64,000 nt of DNA. Origin: Paraurantiacibacter namhicola. Lineage in GTDB: Bacteria; Pseudomonadota; Alphaproteobacteria; Sphingomonadales; Sphingomonadaceae. The notes beneath the pieces are model-generated. The model saw only the letters and a program-made list of their open reading frames with translations. It searched no databases and was not told the DNA's origin. This document shows positions 27,324 to 36,518 of this stretch, piece by piece (the stretch's first letter is position 1; each line of letters opens with the position of its first letter). Position numbers and translations under genes: made by a program. The stretch is taken from NCBI RefSeq assembly GCF_001687545.1, contig NZ_CP016545.1, forward strand, positions 1,659,001-1,723,000, read 5' to 3'.

Positions 27324-27341
27324 GGTGTTACAGGTGTTACA
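27324..27341. repeat. Tandem 9-bp direct repeat GGTGTTACA upstream of lpd
   Basis: Two adjacent copies of GGTGTTACA (TGTAACACC on the coding strand of lpd) lie 34-51 bases upstream of the lpd start. They sit in a 178-base spacer that otherwise shows no recognised structure. The position fits an operator or activator site for a dimeric regulator at the lpd promoter. The cognate factor cannot be named from sequence. Confidence 0.35.
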
Positions 27342-27468
27342 GTGTCCAGAAGCGAAAACCTCGCGGCGCGCATGACGCTGTCGGGACGAGCGGGAGAAAC
27401 GGGGTCGCGGGCGGGGTCATGCCGCCCGATTGCCTCCGACCGTGTCGCGTAGGAAAGCGCTTTGCGTG

Positions 27469-27966
27469 TCATCCGGCCATCATCCGCAGGTACTTGGCTT
27501 CGATCCAGCCAGAGCGGCACGGTCCGGCATAATCCTGTTCTTCGGCCACCGGCGAACCGACGCGGCAACTGCCAAGATCGGTTTCCCGGCTGTAGACGAC
27601 GCCGACATAGTCGCCCTCCTGCTCGCACACGCTGACGCCGAGGCCGGCCGAGAGGCGTTCCAGCGGCGTTGCGCCCTCCTGCGGCGCCGCCAGCACCATG
27701 GCGAAGTTTTGTTCGCCAGTCGGCCGCTCGGCGACTTCGGCATAGCTCCCGCATGCATCCATGTCCGGCCCATCCTGACCCACACGCACCGGGCGCGTTG
27801 GCCCGGTGGCCAGCGTGCGCTGACCCTCGACGGGCGAAGCGGAAGCCGGATCGACCGGAATGGCGGATTCGACGGAAATCGGCTTGGTCGGGGTCTCGGC
27901 CTCCTGGCAGGCGGCGAGCGCAGCGGTAGAGACCAGGAACAGGATCGGCAGCAAGCGCATCGTCAT
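27469..27966 (-). CDS. Lipoprotein with SH3-like domain
   Basis: The first ATG overlaps the stop of the thioesterase gene as ATGA; a second ATG two codons later is also possible. The signal ends in an LAAC lipobox (Cys20). After a Pro/Ser/Thr-rich spacer, residues about 115-163 look like a bacterial SH3 fold (GLGVSVCEQEGDYVGVVY then SGWIEAKYL near the end), with several cysteines (C111-C150 region) that may pair. Bacterial SH3 domains often bind cell-wall peptides. Located between lpd and the thioesterase, it is probably transcribed with the pyruvate dehydrogenase genes. Function is unknown. Confidence 0.7.
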   Translation of the reverse strand: MTMRLLPILFLVSTAALAACQEAETPTKPISVESAIPVDPASASPVEGQRTLATGPTRPVRVGQDGPDMDACGSYAEVAERPTGEQNFAMVLAAPQEGATPLERLSAGLGVSVCEQEGDYVGVVYSRETDLGSCRVGSPVAEEQDYAGPCRSGWIEAKYLRMMAG

Positions 27967-28334
27967 CCTCCATCCACCGGGCGCGGTGCGTTGTCATCGC
28001 CCACCGCCACGAAGGTGAACTTGGCAGAGGTGACGAGCTGCTCGTCCTCCGAATGCCGTTCCCGGCGATAGGCGTCGGTGTGGATCACCATGCTGGTGCG
28101 CCCGACCTTCTCGATTGCTGCATAAACAGACACTTCGTCGCCGACCTTCACGGGCTTGTGGAACTCCACCCCGTCCATCGCGACGGTGACCGCCCTGCCC
28201 TTCGCCCGCCGCGCGGCGACCAGGCCCGCGCCGGAATCCATCAGGCTCATCAGCCAGCCACCGAAAATGTCGCCATACGCATTTGCGTCGGCAGGCATGG
28301 CGGTGACGCGGATGGCGGGGTTGCTGTCAGGCAT
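27963..28334 (-). CDS. Acyl-CoA thioesterase, hotdog fold
   Basis: The 123-aa protein is a YciA-type hotdog thioesterase. The family pattern is seen in NAYGDIFGGWLMSLMDSGAGL with the catalytic aspartate, followed by FHKPVKVGDEVSVYA. Such enzymes hydrolyse a range of acyl-CoAs and balance the CoA pool. The gene starts 10 bases after the pyruvate dehydrogenase E2 gene and overlaps the next gene by four bases, so it is part of the same transcript. The substrate range is not predictable here. Confidence 0.9.
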   Translation of the reverse strand: MPDSNPAIRVTAMPADANAYGDIFGGWLMSLMDSGAGLVAARRAKGRAVTVAMDGVEFHKPVKVGDEVSVYAAIEKVGRTSMVIHTDAYRRERHSEDEQLVTSAKFTFVAVGDDNAPRPVDGG

Positions 28335-28344
28335 GTCGGTGACC

Positions 28345-29643
28345 TTACGCCACCAGCCCCAGCGGTGCCTCCACCAGTTCGCGGAAGGCTTTCATCAGCT
28401 GCGCGCCGTCCGCACCGTCGATGGCGCGGTGGTCGAAGCTGCCGGTGGCGGACATCACGCTGGCGATCTGCAGGCTGTCGTCGATGACATAGGGGCGCTT
28501 CTCGCCCGCGCCCACGGCCATGATCATGCCCTGCGGCGGGTTGATGACGGCTTCGAACTGCTTGATGCCGAACATGCCCATGTTGGACAGGCTGGCCGTG
28601 CCACCCTGGTATTCTTCCGGAGCCAGCTTGCCGTCCTTCGCGCGGGCGGCGAGGTCCTTCATCTCCGCGCTGATCTTGCTCATCGCCTTGCTGCCCGCAT
28701 CGGTGACGATGGGGGTGATGAGGCCATTGGGAATGCTGACCGCCACGGAAATATCCGCGCGGCTGAACTTCAGCATCTGGTCGCCTGCGAACTGCACATT
28801 GCAGGCTGGGACCTGCTCCAGCGACTTGGCCAGCGCCTTGATCAGCATGTCGTTGACGGACAGCTTGATGCCCTGCGGCTCCAGCGCGGCGTTGAGTTCC
28901 CCGCGCAGCTTCAGCAGCGCATCGAGGCGGCAATCCACCGTCAGGTAGATATGCGGCACCTGCTGCTTGCTCTCGGTCAGGCGGCGCGCAATCGTCTTGC
29001 GCATGCCAGAAAGCTTCTCGACGTCGTGCGGGATGCCGAAGTCCTGGGCCTCGGCGGCCTTGGGCGGCACGGAGGGGGCCAGTTCCTTCTCCACCGCAGA
29101 GGCGGCGGGTGCAGACGCTGCGCCGGGCTGCGCGCCTTCCACGTCGGCCTTCACGATGCGGCCGCGCGGGCCGGAGCCCTTGATAGTCGACAGGTCCAGG
29201 CCCTTGTCCGCCGCAATCCGCTTCGCCAGCGGGGAAGCGATGATGCGGTCGCCGGAGGCTGCGGGAGCAGCGGGCGCCGGGGCTGGTGACGGTGTTGGGG
29301 TGGGCGCGGGCGCTGCGGCCGGTGCGGTGTCCTTCTCTTCGGAGACAGCAGGAGCCGGGCTCTCTGCTGCGCCAGCAGGCTGGACATTAGCCACATCCTC
29401 GCCTTCTTCCGCCAGCGTCGCGATGATCGTGCCGACGGCGACGCCTTCGGTGCCTTCTTCCACGGCGATGTGGGCCAGGGTGCCCTCGTCCACCGCTTCG
29501 AATTCCATCGTGGCCTTGTCGGTCTCGATCTCGGCCATGATGTCACCGGCGGAAATCGTGTCCCCCACGCTCACAAGCCATTTGGAAAGCGTGCCTTCCT
29601 CCATGGTGGGTGAAAGGGCGGGCATCTTGATGGCGATCGGCAT
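28345..29643 (-). CDS. pdhC: Pyruvate dehydrogenase E2, dihydrolipoamide acetyltransferase
   Basis: The 432-aa core enzyme of pyruvate dehydrogenase has one N-terminal lipoyl domain with the lipoylated lysine in [11 protein letters not shown]. An Ala/Pro-rich linker and a peripheral subunit-binding domain ([16 protein letters not shown]) follow, then the catalytic acetyltransferase domain with the active-site [11 protein letters not shown]. The ATG at 29643 ([17 protein letters not shown]) is the standard N-terminus; the frame stays open upstream without homology-like sequence. The E1 genes are not in this window. lpd lies three genes downstream and lipA at 2312. Confidence 0.96.
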   Translation of the reverse strand: MPIAIKMPALSPTMEEGTLSKWLVSVGDTISAGDIMAEIETDKATMEFEAVDEGTLAHIAVEEGTEGVAVGTIIATLAEEGEDVANVQPAGAAESPAPAVSEEKDTAPAAAPAPTPTPSPAPAPAAPAASGDRIIASPLAKRIAADKGLDLSTIKGSGPRGRIVKADVEGAQPGAASAPAASAVEKELAPSVPPKAAEAQDFGIPHDVEKLSGMRKTIARRLTESKQQVPHIYLTVDCRLDALLKLRGELNAALEPQGIKLSVNDMLIKALAKSLEQVPACNVQFAGDQMLKFSRADISVAVSIPNGLITPIVTDAGSKAMSKISAEMKDLAARAKDGKLAPEEYQGGTASLSNMGMFGIKQFEAVINPPQGMIMAVGAGEKRPYVIDDSLQIASVMSATGSFDHRAIDGADGAQLMKAFRELVEAPLGLVA

Positions 29644-29721
29644 GGGTCGGATATTTCCCCGTTGTTCCGGCTGTTCTTGCGGCGCAATCCCTGCCGGAAA
29701 GGCTGCCTGCCCGCAAGGTTC

Positions 29722-29750
29722 TTGCGCCGCGGGCCGTAACAAAGGATATT
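29722..29750 (+). promoter_or_regulatory. Possible sigma-70 promoter of the usp gene
   Basis: TTGCGC (29722-29727) and GATATT (29745-29750) are spaced by 17 bases and lie 22 bases before the usp ATG. Each hexamer matches the consensus at about four of six positions. The 128-base spacer is shared with the divergent pyruvate dehydrogenase E2 gene. This is pattern matching only. Confidence 0.3.
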
Positions 29751-29771
29751 GGGCTTGAGGGGAGAAAACGT

Positions 29772-30224
29772 ATGCGGACATACCTCGTCATCGTGGACGA
29801 GACCGAGGAAGCTGCGCTGGCGCTGCGATTTGCTGCCCGGCGAGCAGCGGCCACGGGCGGCGGCGTGCAACTGCTCGCCCTGGTGCCGAAGCAGGCTTTC
29901 AACGCATTCGGCGGCGTGCAGGCGACCATCGAGCAGGAGGCCCGCGACCGCGCCGAGGTGCTGGCCAATGGCGCCGCAGGATCGGTGTTGAGCGACGCCG
30001 GCCGCATGCCGAAGATCGGCGTGCGCGTAGGCGATGCGAAGACCGAGGTGACCGCTTACCTGAAGGACCACCCTGAAGTCAGCGCGCTGGTGCTGGGCGC
30101 TGCGAAGGAAGGCAATCCGGGGCCGCTCGTGACGCACTTCTCTGCCAGCCCCGGCAGCCTGCCCTGCCCCATGATCGTGGTGCCGGGCGGCATGGACCCG
30201 GACCGGCTCGACGCGCTCAGCTAA
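29772..30224 (+). CDS. Universal stress protein family protein
   Basis: The 150-aa single UspA domain starts [18 protein letters not shown] and includes the C-terminal [17 protein letters not shown] segment, a loose form of the G-2x-G-9x-G nucleotide-binding motif. UspA-like proteins bind ATP or AMP and help cells through starvation and oxidative stress. A good ribosome site, GAGGGGAGAA, is just upstream of the ATG. It is a lone plus-strand gene diverging from the E2 gene and converging with a redoxin gene 15 bases downstream. Confidence 0.88.
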   Translation: MRTYLVIVDETEEAALALRFAARRAAATGGGVQLLALVPKQAFNAFGGVQATIEQEARDRAEVLANGAAGSVLSDAGRMPKIGVRVGDAKTEVTAYLKDHPEVSALVLGAAKEGNPGPLVTHFSASPGSLPCPMIVVPGGMDPDRLDALS

Positions 30225-30239
30225 GGCAGCAGGCGCGCC

Positions 30240-30755
30240 TCAGGTGCGTGTGCCGCGCGCCGGGTAGCCATTCTCCAACACGAAATCGAGATTATCGAGC
30301 AGTTGGTCGATCGGCGGCCGGGTGAAGGGTGCGCTCTGCATCTGCGCCATGAAGATCGTTCCGTCCGGGCGGACCAGGAACAGGCCCGGTTCGCTGAAGA
30401 CGTCCGGCTCGTCGCTGCCGTCGCGCTTGTCGGAAAGGTAGAGGCCCCATGCGCGGGCCTTTTCCTCGGTCATGGAGTGGGCCAGCGGCAGGTCATGCGT
30501 ATCCCATTCCTCATGGGAGACCATGGCCCGTTCCTGGCTGTCCATGGACACGGCGAACACATTGATGCCGCGCCGGGTAATCTGCTCCAGTTTCTGGCCG
30601 ATTTCGGTCAGGTACTTGCGGCAGATCGGGCAATGCTTGCCGCGATAGAACACCAGCATGGTGAAGTTTTTGGGCGTCTGGTCGGCCAGCTTGAAGGTGG
30701 CCTGGATGGTCAGCGGCAGTTCGAGTTCGGGGGCTTTGTGGCCGGGAATGAGCAT
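30240..30755 (-). CDS. AhpC/TSA-family redoxin
   Basis: The 171-aa thioredoxin-fold protein has the peroxiredoxin-like active-site stretch FYRGKHCPICRKYL with C42 and C45. The first cysteine is at the position expected for a peroxidatic residue and the second makes a thioredoxin-like CxxC. No signal peptide is seen, so it should be cytoplasmic. It probably reduces peroxides or acts as a thiol oxidoreductase. It is downstream of rnr on the same strand by 47 bases and may be transcribed with it. Confidence 0.85.
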   Translation of the reverse strand: MLIPGHKAPELELPLTIQATFKLADQTPKNFTMLVFYRGKHCPICRKYLTEIGQKLEQITRRGINVFAVSMDSQERAMVSHEEWDTHDLPLAHSMTEEKARAWGLYLSDKRDGSDEPDVFSEPGLFLVRPDGTIFMAQMQSAPFTRPPIDQLLDNLDFVLENGYPARGTRT

Positions 30756-30802
30756 GTGTGTCTCCTTTCCCGGTCAATGAGTGGCCCTGCGTCTGCGTTC
30801 CG

Positions 30803-33160
30803 TTACTTCTTCTTGCCGCGGCCCTGGTGGCGGATGTTCTTGGGGCGGCCGCGGGCATTCTGGTCGTGCGACTGGCGCGGGGCACCCTTGCCCTTCTTTG
30901 CGCCCTTGCCGCCGCCGGGTCCCTTGCTCGGTCCGCTATTCGGCCCGCGCTTGCCGCGCCTGTCACCGCTGCCCTGCTGGCGGCCGCGCGGCCTCGGCTT
31001 TTCGCCGCGCCGTTCGATAGGCTTCCCGTCGCCATCGGGCACTTCGAACTTCAGTGCACCGGTGATGGGGTTGGCCTCGGCCAGCTTCAGCTCCAGCGTA
31101 TCGCCGGTGGCGTAGCGCTGTCCGGTCCGCTCGCCCTCCAGCGCGCGTGCCGCTTCGTCATAGCGGAAATAGTCGCTGCCCAGCGTGCTGACCGGGACGA
31201 GACCGTCGCCGCCCAGCCCCACGATGGTGGCGAAGAAGCCGAAGCTTTGCACGCCGGTGATGCGCGTCTCGAATGTCTGGCCCACGCGGCCGGACAGCCA
31301 TGCGGCGACATAGCGGTCGACCGTATCGCGCTCGGCCTCCATGGCGCGGCGCTCGGTCTTGCTGATGGCGTCGGTGATCGTGCCCAGATCCGTGCGATCC
31401 TTGTCGCTCAGGCCGCTTGCGGGCGGGATTTTGCCCTTCGGCTTTGGCTGCTCCAGCCCAAAGGCATCGACCAGCGCGCGGTGAACGAGCAGGTCGGCAT
31501 AGCGGCGGATGGGGCTGGTGAAGTGGGCGTAACTGCCCAGCGCCAGCCCGAAATGGCCCGCATTGGCCGGCCCGTAATAGGCCTGCGTCTGGCTGCGCAG
31601 CACGGCCTCCATCACCAGCGCCTTCTCCGCCGGGTCGCCGATATCCTTGATCATGCGGTTGAATAGGCCGGGCGTGATGACCTGGCCGAGCGCGAACTTC
31701 TTGCCGATGGAATCGAAATAATCGCGCATCGCCAGTAGCTTTTCGCGCGATGGTGTCTCGTGGACGCGGTAGACGACCGGGCTGGTCTTGCTTTCCAGCG
31801 CCTTGGCCGCTGCGACATTGGCGGTGATCATGAAATCCTCGACCACGCGGTGCGCGTCGAGCCGCTCCTTGACGGCGATTTCGGTAATCTTGCCCTCATC
31901 GTCCAGCATGACGCGGCGTTCCGGCAGGTCCAGGTCGAGCGGATCGCGGTCGGCGCGGGCCTTGGCCAGCGCTTCCCAGCATGCCCAGAGGCCGCGCAGG
32001 TTGGTCTCCTCGCCATCACCATCGACGCGCGCCTGCGCATCTTCGTATGCGATGACCTCGTCAATGCGGACGATGGCCCGGGTGAAGCGCCATGACGTCA
32101 TGACGCCCTTGGCATTTATCTTGACCTTACAAACCATTGCGGCGCGGTCTTCACCCGATTTCAGGGAGCAGACGTCGGTGCTGAGCACTTCGGGAAGCAT
32201 CGGGACAACGCGGTCGGGAAAGTAGACGGAATTGCCGCGCTTGCGTGCCTCGCGGTCCACTTCACCGCCGGGGCGGACGTAGAAACTGACATCGGCGATG
32301 GCGATCATCGCGTCGAAGCCGCCCTCGCCGTCCGGCTGCGCCCAGATGGCATCATCGTGGTCGCGCGCATCGGCCGGATCGATGGCGAGGATGGGCACGT
32401 GGCGCAGGTCCTCGCGCTTCTCCTCGCTCAGCGGCAGCTTCGCCGCGACTTCGGCTTCGGCAATGACGCTGTCCGGGAAGACATGCGGGATGCCGTATTT
32501 GTGGATGGCGATCAGGCTGAAGCTCTTCGGGGCGAGCGGGTCGCCAAGGACTTCGGTGACCTTCACCTTGCTCCGCGGGCCCTTCCCGGTGCTCTCGGCA
32601 ATCACCAGCTGGCCTTCTTCGGCCCCGCCAATGTCCCCGATCTGGAAGCTGTTGCGGATCTTCTTGTCGGTCGGCGCCAGCCAGGCGCGCCCGGCCCCGT
32701 CGATCTCGACCACGCCCATCAGGGCGTCATGCCGCTGCGGCAGCTTCTTCATCGGATGCGCACGCCAACCGCGTTCGTTCTCTTCCGTGCGGGCGAGAAC
32801 GCGATCGCCCTTGCGCAGGGCGGCGTGTTTCTTCTTTTCGATCAGGCGGATACGCGGCGGAGGCACGGCGTCGTCGGGCGACCAGTTCTCCGGGATGGCG
32901 ATTGCCTCGCCATCTTCGATATCGACGACGGTAAGGACGGTGACCTTGGGTACGCCGCCCATCTTGTGGAATGCCGACTTGCTGCCATCGATCAGGCCTT
33001 CTTCGGCCATGTCCTTCAGCAGCTTTTTCAGGGCAATCTTTTCCTGCCCCTTGAGCCCGAAGGCCTTGGCGATTTCTCTCTTGCCGGCAGGTGTGGGGGA
33101 TGTCTGGATAAATTCGAGGACCTGCGCACTAGTCGGCAGGCCGTTGTTCTTTTTTCTCAT
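30803..33160 (-). CDS. rnr: Ribonuclease R
   Basis: This 785-aa processive 3'-5' exoribonuclease degrades structured RNA and takes part in quality control. An N-terminal winged-helix region and cold-shock domains precede the RNB catalytic domain, where DPADARDHDDAIW carries the magnesium-binding aspartates. An S1 domain (TFETRITGVQSFGFFATI) follows. The final 75 or so residues are a lysine/arginine/glycine-rich tail, typical of RNase R and used for RNA binding. The gene follows proS by 70 bases that include part of an 11-bp tandem repeat. Confidence 0.96.
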   Translation of the reverse strand: MRKKNNGLPTSAQVLEFIQTSPTPAGKREIAKAFGLKGQEKIALKKLLKDMAEEGLIDGSKSAFHKMGGVPKVTVLTVVDIEDGEAIAIPENWSPDDAVPPPRIRLIEKKKHAALRKGDRVLARTEENERGWRAHPMKKLPQRHDALMGVVEIDGAGRAWLAPTDKKIRNSFQIGDIGGAEEGQLVIAESTGKGPRSKVKVTEVLGDPLAPKSFSLIAIHKYGIPHVFPDSVIAEAEVAAKLPLSEEKREDLRHVPILAIDPADARDHDDAIWAQPDGEGGFDAMIAIADVSFYVRPGGEVDREARKRGNSVYFPDRVVPMLPEVLSTDVCSLKSGEDRAAMVCKVKINAKGVMTSWRFTRAIVRIDEVIAYEDAQARVDGDGEETNLRGLWACWEALAKARADRDPLDLDLPERRVMLDDEGKITEIAVKERLDAHRVVEDFMITANVAAAKALESKTSPVVYRVHETPSREKLLAMRDYFDSIGKKFALGQVITPGLFNRMIKDIGDPAEKALVMEAVLRSQTQAYYGPANAGHFGLALGSYAHFTSPIRRYADLLVHRALVDAFGLEQPKPKGKIPPASGLSDKDRTDLGTITDAISKTERRAMEAERDTVDRYVAAWLSGRVGQTFETRITGVQSFGFFATIVGLGGDGLVPVSTLGSDYFRYDEAARALEGERTGQRYATGDTLELKLAEANPITGALKFEVPDGDGKPIERRGEKPRPRGRQQGSGDRRGKRGPNSGPSKGPGGGKGAKKGKGAPRQSHDQNARGRPKNIRHQGRGKKK

Positions 33161-33197
33161 GCGCCCTCATGTGGGCATTGCCGGGCGGCGAAGCAAG

Positions 33198-33241
33198 CTA
33201 GTAGGTGCCTAGTACGCGCCTAGTGCGCGCCTAGTACGCCT
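33198..33241. repeat. Four-copy 11-bp tandem repeat across the proS stop codon
   Basis: The unit CTAGTACGCGC occurs four times in a row with small changes (CTAGTAGGTGC, CTAGTACGCGC, CTAGTGCGCGC, CTAGTACGCCT). The copy at 33231-33241 supplies the proS stop codon, TAG on the minus strand, and the last two sense codons. The other copies extend into the spacer before rnr and each would supply another TAG. It may have arisen by replication slippage at the 3' end of the gene. Confidence 0.85.
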
Positions 33242-34772
33242 TGGCGACGTAGATGCGCTCCACCGCAGGCTCGCCGGTAAAGATGCAGGTGCCATCCGCC
33301 ACAGCCGCATCGCGCGGCACGTTGCGGAAGGTCAGCTTGTGCGCCTTCAGCTTCTCGACGACGGCATCCAGCGCCTCTCCCGTGGGACGGGACCACAGCA
33401 CTTCGGCCCAGCCGGGATACTTCTCGCCGGAGGCATAGAAGGCGGCAAGCTCGTTGAAGCTGGAGACGTCGCGGCGGATATTGGCATCGCGGCGTTCGCG
33501 GGCTGTTTCGAACATGCCGGACTGGATCTCTTCCAGCAGGGCGGAGATGTTGCCCGGAACCTCGCCAACAGGAGGATTGCCGAAGGCCGGCTTGCCGTTC
33601 TCGCCCCATAGCGCATCGCGCCGCAGCATGGAAACGACGCTGTTTTCCATGTCGCGCCCGCCGACCTCGATGATGACTGGCGCGCCCTTGCGCACCCAGT
33701 CCCAGCGCTTGGCTGCCGCCTTGCCCGGCTTCTTGTCGAGGAGCACGCGAACAGGCTCGCCCAGCGCAGACTGGGCGGCGATCCCGGCGCGCAGTGTCTC
33801 GCAATAGTCCAGCAGCGCCTCGTCTTCCGGCTTGTCGCGCAGCATCGGCAGGATGACCACCTGCCACGGCGCGATGGCTGGCGGGACGCGCAGGCCGTCA
33901 TCGTCGCCATGCGTCATGATGACGCCGCCCACCAGCCGGGTGGACACGCCCCAGCTGGCGGTGTGCGCCAGTTGCTGCGTACCTTCACGGTCCTGGAAGC
34001 GGATGCCCGCAGCCTCGCTGAAAGTGGTGCCGAGGTAATGGCTGGTGCCTGCCTGCAGCGCCTTACCGTCCTGCATCATGGCCTCGATGGACCAGGTCTC
34101 GACGGCACCGGGGAAACGCTCGTTCTCCGGCTTTTCGCCAACGAAGACAGGCAGGGCCAGCTCGTCCTCGGCGCAGGCGCGGTACATCTCGATGGCGCGC
34201 AGCGTTTCCTCGCGCGCGTCCTGCGCATTTTCATGCGCCGTGTGGCCTTCCTGCCAAAGGAATTCGCTGGTGCGCAGGAACATGCGCGTGCGCATTTCCC
34301 AGCGCACCACATTGGCCCACTGGTTGGTCAGCAGCGGCAGGTCGCGCCAGCTCTGCACCCAGCGCGCCATGGCATCGCCAATGATCGTCTCGGACGTGGG
34401 CCGCACCACCAGCGGCTCTTCCAGCTTCGCTTCGGGATCGGGCTTCAAGCCGCCGTAGCCATCGGCGATCAGGCGGTGATGCGTGACCACGGCCATTTCC
34501 TTGGCAAAGCCTTCGACATGCTCCGCCTCACGCTCGAAATTTGAGAGCGGGATGAAGATCGGGAAATAGCAATTGTCCACGCCGGCCGCCTTGATGCGGT
34601 TGTCCATCAGACGCTGGATCCGCTCCCAGATGCCAAAGCCCCACGGCTTGATGACCATGCAGCCGCGCACGCCCGATTCCTCGGCCATGTCGGCGGCGGA
34701 AATCACTTCCTGGTACCAGGCGGCAAAGTCGTCTGAGCGCTTCGTGTTCAAAGCGTGGCGGATGTTGGACAT
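33231..34772 (-). CDS. proS: Prolyl-tRNA synthetase, eukaryote/archaeon-like type
   Basis: This 513-aa class II synthetase charges tRNA-Pro. Class II motif 2 (RWEMRTRMFLRTSEFLWQEGHTAH) and motif 3-like residues are visible. There is no inserted editing domain between motifs 2 and 3, and a C-terminal domain is present, which marks the ProS type 3 group shared with eukaryotes and archaea and found in some bacteria. The stop codon lies in an 11-bp tandem repeat. It is separated from phaR upstream by 54 bases. Confidence 0.95.
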   Translation of the reverse strand: MSNIRHALNTKRSDDFAAWYQEVISAADMAEESGVRGCMVIKPWGFGIWERIQRLMDNRIKAAGVDNCYFPIFIPLSNFEREAEHVEGFAKEMAVVTHHRLIADGYGGLKPDPEAKLEEPLVVRPTSETIIGDAMARWVQSWRDLPLLTNQWANVVRWEMRTRMFLRTSEFLWQEGHTAHENAQDAREETLRAIEMYRACAEDELALPVFVGEKPENERFPGAVETWSIEAMMQDGKALQAGTSHYLGTTFSEAAGIRFQDREGTQQLAHTASWGVSTRLVGGVIMTHGDDDGLRVPPAIAPWQVVILPMLRDKPEDEALLDYCETLRAGIAAQSALGEPVRVLLDKKPGKAAAKRWDWVRKGAPVIIEVGGRDMENSVVSMLRRDALWGENGKPAFGNPPVGEVPGNISALLEEIQSGMFETARERRDANIRRDVSSFNELAAFYASGEKYPGWAEVLWSRPTGEALDAVVEKLKAHKLTFRNVPRDAAVADGTCIFTGEPAVERIYVAKAY

Positions 34773-34826
34773 GTGTCTTAGGGGTCCGGGTCTTTGAGTA
34801 TCGGGGGCTGGTGCGGCGCGGGCTAA

Positions 34827-35378
34827 TTACTTGCCCATCTTGTCCAGGCGTTCCTGCATGGCCGCCATCTGCGCGCGCAACGCTTCCAGGTCGTCGTCCT
34901 TGCTGCTTGTCTCGGAGGATGCCCCATCGACCTGCGGCATGAACGCGCCGGTCGCCGCCTTGATCATGGCCATGTTCGTCTGCGCGACCTGCTTGAAGGC
35001 ATCGCCGCCCATGCTGGCGGTGAAGGCTTCCTGCAGCTTCATCTGGTTCTGGCGGAAATGGTCCATGCTGGCTTCGAGGTAGCCGGGCATCATGGCCTGC
35101 ATCTGGTTGCCATACATGCTGATCAGCTGGCGGAGGAAACCGATGGGCAGCATCTGCTCGCCATTGGTTTCTTCTTCCATGATGATCTGGGTCAGGATCG
35201 CGTGGGTAATGTCCGCGCCCGTCTTTGCGTCGACCACCTGGAAGTCCACGTTCTCACGGACCATGTGCCCCAGGTCGTCAAGCGTGATGTAGCTGGACGT
35301 GTCGGTGTTGTAGAGCCGACGATTGGCGTATTTCTTGATGATGATCGGCGTGTCGCCGTCCGTTTTGCTGTCGGCCAT
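34827..35378 (-). CDS. phaR: Polyhydroxyalkanoate synthesis regulator PhaR
   Basis: The 183-aa regulator has an N-terminal DNA-binding domain with the diagnostic IKKYANRRLYNTDTSSYITL (residues about 13-32), then a PHB-accumulation domain. A C-terminal coiled coil (EALRAQMAAMQERLDKM) follows. PhaR represses phasin and its own gene and is released by binding nascent PHA granules. AGGAG lies eight bases upstream of the chosen ATG at 35378. No PHA synthase or phasin gene is in this window, so its targets are elsewhere. Confidence 0.94.
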   Translation of the reverse strand: MADSKTDGDTPIIIKKYANRRLYNTDTSSYITLDDLGHMVRENVDFQVVDAKTGADITHAILTQIIMEEETNGEQMLPIGFLRQLISMYGNQMQAMMPGYLEASMDHFRQNQMKLQEAFTASMGGDAFKQVAQTNMAMIKAATGAFMPQVDGASSETSSKDDDLEALRAQMAAMQERLDKMGK

Positions 35379-35468
35379 TGCGCGCTCCTGAGGCAACCGA
35401 TCGCTGCCGTTGCCGAATCGATAGCAGGTGCAGCATGTGCACCGCAACATGGCAGGTTGAATTGAGGC

Positions 35469-36518
35469 TCAGGCGCTGTGGCGATCGAACCTGTTGCCCA
35501 GCAGTGTCAGCAGTTCGTACTGCGACAGGCCGGTGACGCGCGATGCGGTCGGCAGGTGATAGGGCACGTCCAGCCAGTCGCCGGCAGTGATGCCCGGCGC
35601 GGATGAAATATCGACCACCACCATGTCCATCGACACCTTGCCGAGAAGTTGCAGGCGCTTGCCGGCGTGATGCAGATAGCCCGCGCCTGCCCAGCTGCGC
35701 AGGAACCCGTCTGCATAACCGATGCAGACGGTCGCCACCGTCATCGCGGTTGAGGCGGTGAACTCGCCATTATAGCCGACGCGCTCTCCCGCCGCGATGT
35801 GCCGCACCTGCAGGACCTGCGCCTGCGGATGCACGACCTGCCGGATCTTGCCCGCGTGCTCCGGCCGCGCGATGCCGCCGTAGAGCGACAGGCCGGGACG
35901 CGTCAGTCCGTAGTTATAGTCCGGGCCCAGCGCGATCCCCGCACTGTTGGCCAGGCTGTGCACGGCACCGGGAAAATGGCCCAGCGTCCGCTCGTAAATC
36001 TCGCGCTGGTCGGCGCTCTGCGTGCCATTTTCATCCGCGGATGCCAGGTGCGACATGAAAACGCGGACATCCAGCGAGGCAATAACCGGGTCTGACACGT
36101 CTGCTGCGGCAATACCCAGCCGGTTCATGCCGCTGTCCAGCATCAGGGCGCACGGACCGCCCCCTGCCCCGGCCCACAGCTTCGCCTGCGGAACGCTGTT
36201 GATGACCGGCATGGTGCCTGCCTGCCGCGCATAGTCTGCTTCTGCGGCGCTGGTCGGACCGTGCAGCACATAGACCTGCTCCGCCGGCACATGCGCCATG
36301 ACGCCGGCCGCCTCTCCCCAATGCGCCACGAAGAAATGCCGGCACCCTTCCCCGTGCAGCACTGGAACAGCGAAATTGACGCCCGTGCCATAAGCGTCCG
36401 CCTTTACGGCAGCGCCGGTCTGCGCTTGGCCCGACATGGCATCGAGCGTCCGCCAGTTGTGCGCCAGCGCATCGCCATCCAGCTTCAGGCGCAGGTTGGA
36501 GGGCGGTGCGTCAGGCAC
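35469..36518 (-). CDS. alr: Alanine racemase
   Basis: This PLP enzyme makes D-alanine for peptidoglycan. The PLP lysine is in AAVKADAYGTG near the N-terminus, and the catalytic tyrosine in RVGYNGEFTA near two-thirds of the length. The protein is about 350 aa. The start is uncertain. GTG at 36518 overlaps the stop of the transporter gene by eight bases and is used here. TTG at 36530 is four codons upstream. The arrangement suggests translational coupling to the upstream transporter gene. Confidence 0.93.
   Translation of the reverse strand: MPDAPPSNLRLKLDGDALAHNWRTLDAMSGQAQTGAAVKADAYGTGVNFAVPVLHGEGCRHFFVAHWGEAAGVMAHVPAEQVYVLHGPTSAAEADYARQAGTMPVINSVPQAKLWAGAGGGPCALMLDSGMNRLGIAAADVSDPVIASLDVRVFMSHLASADENGTQSADQREIYERTLGHFPGAVHSLANSAGIALGPDYNYGLTRPGLSLYGGIARPEHAGKIRQVVHPQAQVLQVRHIAAGERVGYNGEFTASTAMTVATVCIGYADGFLRSWAGAGYLHHAGKRLQLLGKVSMDMVVVDISSAPGITAGDWLDVPYHLPTASRVTGLSQYELLTLLGNRFDRHSA

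Noticed and set aside
25563-27452. 629-codon open frame antisense to lpd, starting inside tRNA-Ser
   Set aside because: It overlaps the tRNA gene and lies opposite the lpd coding sequence; composition is that of a shadow frame.
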